The position numbers and the translations under genes were made by a program. The notes beneath the pieces are model-generated. The model did no database searches and was not told the origin of the DNA. It saw only the letters and a list, made by a program, of their open reading frames with translations. Positions 58,244-64,000 of a DNA stretch of 64,000 nt are shown one piece after another; position 1 is the first letter of the stretch; every line of letters begins with the position of its first letter. The DNA is from JAAYBG01 sp964411675 (GTDB lineage Bacteria; Bacillota_I; Bacilli_A; ML615J-28; CAG-698), in assembly GCA_964411675.1 (NCBI GenBank), contig CAYPLR010000004.1:1-64000 (forward strand), in the 5' to 3' direction.

Positions 58244-59529
58244 TGAAAACACTAATTTTTAAGTTCACAAAAATATTTAGCTTGATGCTAGTAATCTCGC
58301 TTGCATTCTTGCTTGCAGGTTGTAAAGAACCAGAAAAAGAAGAGCCAGAAATTAAAGAGATCAACACTAGTTATACCGATGAGCTAGAATTAAGAGCTAC
58401 CTATACAAGTAGAAGTTTTATAAATAATGGCATAGGTGAAGTTAGGTTATCACAGAATGTTGATGGAGATACCGCTCATTTTGTTGATAAGAGTTCTGGG
58501 ATAAGATTTACTGCTCGCTTTCTTTGTATCAATACACCCGAATCAACAGGAAGAATTGAACCCTGGGGAAAAGAAGCAAGTAAATTTGTTGCAGACATAT
58601 TATCTAATGCAGATGTCATTGTTTTAGAAGCAGAAAAAGTAGGTTCTCCTGCTGAATTAGACACAACAGGTGGAAGATATCTTGCATATGTTTGGTATAA
58701 AACAAGTGGTGAAGCTAAATTTAGATTGTTGAATTTAGAGATTGTTGAACAATGCTATTCTAACTTTACTGGAGTTGCTAGCGATTCAAAGTATGGTGAA
58801 GATTTTGATTTAGCAGCGCTAAAATCATACGCGACAAAGCGAAGAAAATTTGGCGAAGCAGACCCTAATTTCGACTATTCTAATGAAGTAAAAGAAATTA
58901 CAATTGCTGAGTTAAGAAACAACTTTGCTGAATATAGTTCTGGTACGAAATTAAAGATTACTGCTAGAGTCATGAGAATGATAGGTGACAACCTATATGT
59001 GGAAGATCTAAGCGAAACTTGGAACGAAACACGTAAAATTTATGAAACAGCAGGAATTTATATGTTCAGTGGGTATGGTAGTGGATTGGCTGTTTTAAAT
59101 ATTGGAGCGGTTATCTCATTTGAATGCCAATGTGTTGATAACGATACCTATGGCAAACAATTGACGAATCCATCAAAAGTAAAAATGGTTGAAACAACTT
59201 CGGAGTATAGTATTAAAGAATTTTCTGGAAAAGAGACAATAGATATAGCGTCTTATGAAGGCTTTGTTATTAGTATTCAAGAATATATAGTAACGAACGT
59301 TAATGAACCAGATGAAGAAGGAGCTTTCACTATTTATGGAAAAACTTCTAGCGGACAATCGATTAACCTTAGAGTTGATGGCGCAGTTTATCCAAAGCCA
59401 AAAGCTTCAACAATCGAAATTGGAGCAACATATAGTGTAGTCGGTGGAGTATCTAAATTTAATAAAACTTTTCAAATTATGATTGGGAATCAAAAGAATC
59501 AAGGACTAAATGATTTAATCAAAAAATAA
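58243..59529 (+). CDS. Surface lipoprotein with thermonuclease (SNase) domain and two OB folds
   Basis: 428 aa. Lipobox LAGC (Cys27). SNase domain at residues about 65-205; by comparison with S. aureus nuclease: D76 (=D21), R92 (=R35), N97 (=D40), T98 (=T41), E100 (=E43) and R145 (=R87). One calcium-site Asp is thus Asn; the other key residues are kept. Two OB-like segments follow (220-320, 330-415). SNases cut DNA and RNA. Surface nuclease lipoproteins encoded beside ABC importers are known in Mycoplasma (Mhp379 of M. hyopneumoniae). Function as a nucleic-acid scavenging enzyme is inferred. Confidence 0.85.
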   Translation: MKTLIFKFTKIFSLMLVISLAFLLAGCKEPEKEEPEIKEINTSYTDELELRATYTSRSFINNGIGEVRLSQNVDGDTAHFVDKSSGIRFTARFLCINTPESTGRIEPWGKEASKFVADILSNADVIVLEAEKVGSPAELDTTGGRYLAYVWYKTSGEAKFRLLNLEIVEQCYSNFTGVASDSKYGEDFDLAALKSYATKRRKFGEADPNFDYSNEVKEITIAELRNNFAEYSSGTKLKITARVMRMIGDNLYVEDLSETWNETRKIYETAGIYMFSGYGSGLAVLNIGAVISFECQCVDNDTYGKQLTNPSKVKMVETTSEYSIKEFSGKETIDIASYEGFVISIQEYIVTNVNEPDEEGAFTIYGKTSSGQSINLRVDGAVYPKPKASTIEIGATYSVVGGVSKFNKTFQIMIGNQKNQGLNDLIKK

Positions 59530-59548
59530 TATAGGAGGAAAAGAAATA

Positions 59549-62017
59549 ATGTATATTTTAAAGCGCAACGCAAAAAGACTTTTGTTAGTGTTAGTTGCAT
59601 TTGCTTTAAGTTTTGGATTAATCGGATGTAAAGGCAAAGATGAAGAACCAACACTACAAGAAACATTAGAAACTGCAGTTGGTAGTATCGTATTGGAAAA
59701 TGTTGCTACCCTAGCTTCTAACTTAGTTTTACCTGAAAAAGCAGGCGGAGAATACGATATTGTTTGGACTGTTTCTGAAAGTGAATATGCAGAAATCGGA
59801 ACAAATAGAAGTGGAGCTCCAATGCTTAAAGTTTCACGACCTGAATCAACAGAAGGCTATAAAGCATTTGTTCTTACAGCAACCATCTCTAAAGATGGTG
59901 CTACCGCAAGCCGTGAATGGGAAGGTTATGTAAAACCATTAGCTGAAGGCGTTCAAGTATTAACAGCAGCAGGCGTAAAAGCAGCTGAAGTTAATGCATC
60001 AGTTTTAATTCAGGGTAAGGTTTTAATTGTTTGTAAGAGCGCAGGTTTCTGGGTTGCTGATGAAACAGGTGCTGTATATGTATATGGTACTCCTGGTGAT
60101 GTACAACCTGGTGATACTGTAACAGTAGCTGGAAGTAAAACAATTTATTACACATTAGTAGAGATTGAAAATCCAGGAATCGTTGTTGACGAAGAAGGAG
60201 ATGGAACTTATCCATATGCTGATGTAGCTACAGTAGGAACTGTAGATGAAATTACTGCTTTTGAAGCTACAGATCAAGAAAAATATGGAAAAGTAATGAC
60301 TATCGAAGGATTCGTTGTTGATGACCCTCAAGGTGCTTACACATATGGTATTCAAGATTTTAAATCAGGAAAATCGGTTACTGTATATGATTCTTGTACA
60401 AACAAGGATGCTTTAGATAAATTAAAAGAAATGAAAGGTCAATATGTCAAGGCAACAGTTGTTGTTTATGACCGTCATTCAAATGGTTATTGGCGAGTTC
60501 TTGCTATTGCTTCTAAAATTGAAGCAGCAGAAATTCCAGTATTAAGTGATCAAGAAAAAGTTACAACTACAAAAGAACAATTAACAGCAGCATTTGATGG
60601 TAAAACTATTTATGCTGATATCGCTCTTCCAACAACTAACGATTTCGAAGGACTAACAATTAGTTGGGCATCTGATAAACCAGAAGTTTTAAGTGCTGCA
60701 GGTGTTAAGGGTACATCTACCGAAATTGAAAACGTTGTAAAATTAACAGCTACCATTACTTCAGGCTCTTTAACTGAAACACTTGAAGTAACAATTAATG
60801 TATTTATGTTAGCAAAGACTAATGTAAAATATGCTCTATACACAAGCGACTTGGGTGGAGATACTGTATGGCTAGAAGGTAAGATCATTGCTTTAGACGT
60901 TGATGGATACTTCTATTTAGCAGACGAAACTGGTGTAATTTATGTTAGAACTAAGTTAACTGATGGCGTAGCTTTAGGCGACAGCGTTAAAGTGATTGGT
61001 AAGACATCAAATTACAACAATAAGAATAAACAGTATACAAGACAAATGGCAGCAACTTCAATTACTAAATTAGAAACTGAAGTTACTCCAGTTGCAGCAA
61101 TTCAAACAACAATTTCTAACTTCCCAGCATTAGATGTAGCAAGTGGTATATTAACTGATTTAGGTTATGCTCAAATCAAAGGTAATAGTGCTTACGGCAA
61201 GATTATTGAAATCACAGGCTATGTTCAAACAAGAGGCACATATGGAAATATCTATTTATGTGAAACAGCTGAAGAAACTTCTGCAGGTATCTATTATTAT
61301 TACAAATCTACCGATCAAGATGCTATAAAAGCATTGGTTGGTAAATTAGTTAAATTTACATGCGTTGTTTATGATGCATCTTCAACTGAGGGTTGGAGAT
61401 TAGGATCATGCTTAAGCTATGAAGAAGTAACTACTCCAATCGCATTTGAAGCAACACCAGGAGCTATTACAATTGCTGAAGCAATCGCAGCAGCTAAAGA
61501 TGCAGCCGTTATTGTTGATGGTGTAGTAAAAGCGGTAACAAAAGATGGAATCGTTGTTGAAGATGCCACAGGATGTATCTTTATTTATAATAATACATTA
61601 ACAGGATTTGTTGCTGGAGATAAAGTTAGCGTTTCTGGTACCAAGGCAGAATATAATGTAGCCGGTCAACTTAAAAATGCAACAGTTACTCGCAAGGGAA
61701 CAGGTTCTTATGTCTATACTTATGAAACAAATACTTTAGCTGAAATTAATGCTATGAGTAATGAAGATAAGACAATCTTTGGAAGAGCATTTAAGATCAC
61801 AGGAACATTAGTAGCTAGTGGAAACTATGTTAACATTAAGTTTGGTGATGTAACACAAAACTTATATAATGATGCTTATGCATTATCAATTTTAAAACCA
61901 CTTGTAGGTCAAGAAGTAGAATTGTTAGTTGTTATTTATAACTACTATGCAAAAGGTGGAACATACAATTTAATACCAATTGCTGAAACAGTAAAAGTTG
62001 TAACTCCAGCGGCATAA
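59549..62017 (+). CDS. Large surface lipoprotein of Ig-like and repeated OB-fold domains
   Basis: 822 aa. Lipobox LIGC (Cys27). Domains by eye: atypical bacterial Ig-like domain (35-127), OB pair A (150-325), Ig-like (333-420), OB pair B (436-625), OB pair C (650-820). Each pair has a first half with a GYFYLADETGVIYV-like strand pattern and GDxVxVxG, and a second half with YGKxxxIxGxV and a VVVYD or VIYNY strand. No catalytic motif is visible. It lies 20 nt after the SNase lipoprotein with AGGAGG upstream. A role in binding nucleic acid or another polymer at the surface is plausible; carbohydrate or protein binding cannot be excluded. Confidence 0.75.
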   Translation: MYILKRNAKRLLLVLVAFALSFGLIGCKGKDEEPTLQETLETAVGSIVLENVATLASNLVLPEKAGGEYDIVWTVSESEYAEIGTNRSGAPMLKVSRPESTEGYKAFVLTATISKDGATASREWEGYVKPLAEGVQVLTAAGVKAAEVNASVLIQGKVLIVCKSAGFWVADETGAVYVYGTPGDVQPGDTVTVAGSKTIYYTLVEIENPGIVVDEEGDGTYPYADVATVGTVDEITAFEATDQEKYGKVMTIEGFVVDDPQGAYTYGIQDFKSGKSVTVYDSCTNKDALDKLKEMKGQYVKATVVVYDRHSNGYWRVLAIASKIEAAEIPVLSDQEKVTTTKEQLTAAFDGKTIYADIALPTTNDFEGLTISWASDKPEVLSAAGVKGTSTEIENVVKLTATITSGSLTETLEVTINVFMLAKTNVKYALYTSDLGGDTVWLEGKIIALDVDGYFYLADETGVIYVRTKLTDGVALGDSVKVIGKTSNYNNKNKQYTRQMAATSITKLETEVTPVAAIQTTISNFPALDVASGILTDLGYAQIKGNSAYGKIIEITGYVQTRGTYGNIYLCETAEETSAGIYYYYKSTDQDAIKALVGKLVKFTCVVYDASSTEGWRLGSCLSYEEVTTPIAFEATPGAITIAEAIAAAKDAAVIVDGVVKAVTKDGIVVEDATGCIFIYNNTLTGFVAGDKVSVSGTKAEYNVAGQLKNATVTRKGTGSYVYTYETNTLAEINAMSNEDKTIFGRAFKITGTLVASGNYVNIKFGDVTQNLYNDAYALSILKPLVGQEVELLVVIYNYYAKGGTYNLIPIAETVKVVTPAA

Positions 62018-62028
62018 AAAAAACAAGC

Positions 62029-62061
62029 AAGTCTTAGTGTGAGAACACTAGGACTTTTTTT
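62029..62061 (+). terminator. Terminator of the ABC-nuclease operon
   Basis: AGTCTTAGTGT / ACACTAGGACT stem, GAGA loop, seven T. Confidence 0.9.
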
Positions 62062-62081
62062 ATGAAAAGGAGTGTTATAGA

Positions 62082-62110
62082 TTGCGAATAGTATGAAAAT
62101 ATGATAAGAT
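62082..62110 (+). promoter_or_regulatory. Promoter of the aldo/keto reductase
   Basis: TTGCGA, 17-bp spacer ending TGA, TAAGAT (extended -10). Confidence 0.55.
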
Positions 62111-62132
62111 AAACATATCAAAGGAGGATTAT

Positions 62133-63257
62133 ATGCAATATAGAAAGTGGTATAACAAAGAGATTAAAACTTCGACTCTTGGATTTGGAGCTATGAGATT
62201 AAAAGTTGTTAACGATGAAATTGATGAAGTGAAAGGATTTGCTTTGATTGATAAAGCATACCAAAACGGAGTTAATTATTTCGATACTGCAGTTCCCTAT
62301 ACCGATGGTAAAAATGAAACTTTTGTTGGTAAGGCATTAAAAAGATATCCTCGAAACAGTTTTTATCTAGCAACAAAATTGACAATCCGATTATATAAAA
62401 CAAAAGAAGAATTAGAAAAAACAATTGATAAGCAGTTGCAAAATTTACAAACCGATTATATTGATAATTATTTAATGCATGCATTAAATAAAAATACCTT
62501 TCAAACAATTAAAGACTGGGATATTATGAAGATTGTTGAAGGATGGAAAAAAGAAGGAAAAATAAAAAATATTGGTTTTTCTTTCCATGATGATTATGAA
62601 ACATTTAAAGAGATTGTTGATTATTATCCTTGGGATTTTTGTCAGATACAGCTAAATTATATGGATGATGAAATCCAACAAGGAATTCAAGGATATCGTG
62701 ATCTTGTAGAAAGACAGATTCCTGTTGTTATTATGGAACCGATTAAGGGAGGAAAACTTGCTTCTTTTAATGAGGAAGTAGCAAGCAAATTGAAAAAACA
62801 TAATCCAGAAGCATCTCTATCAAGTTGGGCGATGCGTTGGGTAGCATCACTTGATGGGGTTAAGGTTATCTTAAGTGGTATGAATGAAATGGATCAAGTA
62901 GAGGATAATCTAAAGACTTTTAGTAACTTTAAAAAATTAAACAAAGAAGAACGAAAGCTAATTGAAGAAGTAAAAGTTAGTTTAAAAAAGATTACAGAGG
63001 TTGGATGTACAAATTGTCAATATTGTATGCCATGTACTGTGGGCGTGAATATTCCTGGTAATTTTAAGATCTTTAATGATTATGCCATGTATAAAGCTGA
63101 AGGCGATTCTAAGTGGAGATATAACGATTTGATTAGCAAAAAAGCAAACGCAAGTTTATGTATCGAATGTGGAAAATGTGTTCCTCAATGTCCACAAGGA
63201 ATTGATATTCCTAACGAGTTAAAGCGGATGTTGAAAGTTCTTCCTTTTTTGGAATAA
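62133..63257 (+). CDS. Aldo/keto reductase with C-terminal ferredoxin-type cysteines
   Basis: 374 aa. The AKR barrel carries GFGAMRL, the catalytic Asp/Tyr region FDTAVPYTDGKNE and Lys in LATKLTI. The C-terminus has CTNCQYCMPC (residues about 291-300) and CIECGKCVPQCPQG (about 343-356), typical of the 4Fe-4S AKRs of anaerobes. It likely reduces a carbonyl compound, with electrons possibly passed to or from an iron-sulfur cluster. Substrate unknown. AAAGGAGG upstream. Confidence 0.9.
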   Translation: MQYRKWYNKEIKTSTLGFGAMRLKVVNDEIDEVKGFALIDKAYQNGVNYFDTAVPYTDGKNETFVGKALKRYPRNSFYLATKLTIRLYKTKEELEKTIDKQLQNLQTDYIDNYLMHALNKNTFQTIKDWDIMKIVEGWKKEGKIKNIGFSFHDDYETFKEIVDYYPWDFCQIQLNYMDDEIQQGIQGYRDLVERQIPVVIMEPIKGGKLASFNEEVASKLKKHNPEASLSSWAMRWVASLDGVKVILSGMNEMDQVEDNLKTFSNFKKLNKEERKLIEEVKVSLKKITEVGCTNCQYCMPCTVGVNIPGNFKIFNDYAMYKAEGDSKWRYNDLISKKANASLCIECGKCVPQCPQGIDIPNELKRMLKVLPFLE

Positions 63258-63269
63258 AGGAAAATGAAA

Positions 63270-64000
63270 ATGATTGGAAGCATTTCGGAAACAAAAAGAA
63301 TTTTAGATAAATATAATCTACAAGCAAAGAAAAAATTAGGCCAAAACTTTTTAATTGATGGAAATATTATTCATAAAATTATTGCCCAAATTAATTTGTC
63401 AAAGGAAGATGGTGTCGTCGAAATAGGCCCGGGAATTGGAGCGATGACAGAAGTTTTTTTGCAACAAGCGGAAAAAGTTTTGTGCTATGAAATTGATAAA
63501 GATATGGTTGAAGTGCTTTCTAAAGAGCTTTCTTGTGATAATTTACTGATTAAACAAACAGATTTTCTAAAGGCTAATTTACTAGAAGATTTAAAAAATT
63601 TCAAAACCAATCAACGAGTTGTAGTTGCTAGCAATTTGCCGTATTATATTACGACACCTATTATATTTAAATTACTAGAAGAAGAAACTTCAATTAAAGA
63701 ATTTTATTTTATGGTACAAAAAGAAGTAGGCTTGCGATTAACAGGAAAGCCAAAAACAAAAGATTATAACAGCCTAAGCGTATTGATTTCTTTCCAAGCA
63801 GAAGCAAACTTGTTATTTGAGGTGAAGCGAAATTGCTTCTATCCTGCCCCTGATGTTGATAGTGTAATAATTAGTTTGAAAAAGACAAGAAACGATTATG
63901 GCGTAAATAACAGGGCTAAATTCATCGAATTTGTCCAAGATATATTTGCTATGAGACGCAAAACAATCGTAAACAATATGATGGCTAAATATTCTTTTTC
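63270..64000 (+). CDS. rsmA: 16S rRNA dimethyladenosine transferase RsmA/KsgA (3' end outside window)
   Basis: The frame runs open to the window end (about 243 codons; the family is about 270-290). It has the N-terminal QAKKKLGQNFLIDGNII, SAM-binding EIGPGIGAMTEVF and the catalytic NLPYYITTPI. It dimethylates two adenines near the 3' end of 16S rRNA. I start at the ATG at 63270 (MIGSISETK), 9 nt after AAAGG; an ATG two codons earlier is too close to that site. Confidence 0.94.
   Translation, partial: MIGSISETKRILDKYNLQAKKKLGQNFLIDGNIIHKIIAQINLSKEDGVVEIGPGIGAMTEVFLQQAEKVLCYEIDKDMVEVLSKELSCDNLLIKQTDFLKANLLEDLKNFKTNQRVVVASNLPYYITTPIIFKLLEEETSIKEFYFMVQKEVGLRLTGKPKTKDYNSLSVLISFQAEANLLFEVKRNCFYPAPDVDSVIISLKKTRNDYGVNNRAKFIEFVQDIFAMRRKTIVNNMMAKYSF

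Noticed and set aside
1..64000. Mycoplasma genetic code (TGA = Trp)
   Set aside because: Several genes end at TGA at family-typical lengths and tryptophans are TGG.
1..64000. tRNA, rRNA, SRP RNA, tmRNA or insertion sequences
   Set aside because: I read the intergenic regions for such genes and saw none; no transposase frame or terminal inverted repeats are present. A covariance search would be needed to exclude small RNAs.

Overview
The window is AT-rich bacterial chromosome with a Bacillota/Mollicutes-like gene set. It reads with the standard bacterial code: TGA acts as a stop (for example the DHH gene ending at 1509 and recF ending at 22340) and tryptophan is TGG, so it is not a code-4 Mycoplasma. 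Genes such as rpoE (delta subunit), T-box-controlled serS and asnS, the order dnaA-dnaN-yaaA-recF-gyrB-gyrA-serS, lipoproteins with Gram-positive lipoboxes and a single-membrane YidC lipoprotein point to a low-GC Firmicute. An early-branching, Mollicutes-related Bacilli lineage of the Izemoplasma/Acholeplasma/RF39 type is likely; that placement is inference. Pyruvate phosphate dikinase, formate-THF ligase and a ferredoxin-type aldo/keto reductase fit an anaerobic fermenter.

Layout: from 1 to about 23.6 kb nearly all genes are on the minus strand. They are rpoE, surE, two DHH phosphoesterases, a membrane peptidase, two fused ABC transporters of the MacB/FtsX type, a serine-biosynthesis group, pepA, serS with its T-box, gyrA, gyrB, recF and yaaA. 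Then comes about 1.8 kb of very AT-rich DNA without a convincing gene, with a 100-base assembly gap, followed on the plus strand by a small ribbon-helix-helix protein and a ParA ATPase. dnaN and dnaA follow on the minus strand. Coding direction switches just upstream of dnaA (29.03-29.3 kb), which marks the likely replication origin. To the right lie rpmH-rnpA-yidC-jag, a Fic protein, fhs, mnmE, an NfeD/SPFH membrane operon, a PP-loop tRNA-thiolation-like enzyme, ppdK, an alkaline phosphatase lipoprotein, asnS with a T-box, a YgiQ radical SAM enzyme, dnaX-ybaB-recR, a six-gene ABC-importer operon, an aldo/keto reductase and the start of rsmA.

Two regions stand out. First, the oriC-linked RHH-ParA pair is preceded by an array of 16-bp tandem repeats (25304-25390). 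Related 16-bp units occur in pairs or fours across the noncoding region back to about 23.83 kb. This looks like a plasmid-type partition module with its own centromere, placed between dnaN and yaaA. Second, the operon at 53.8-62.0 kb joins a sugar-type ABC importer to a surface lipoprotein with a staphylococcal-nuclease fold plus OB folds and to a second lipoprotein built largely from OB-fold pairs. This is a candidate system for binding, cutting and importing extracellular nucleic acid. Other enzymes in the window (surface alkaline phosphatase, SurE, two NrnA-like phosphoesterases) could act further along such a salvage route.
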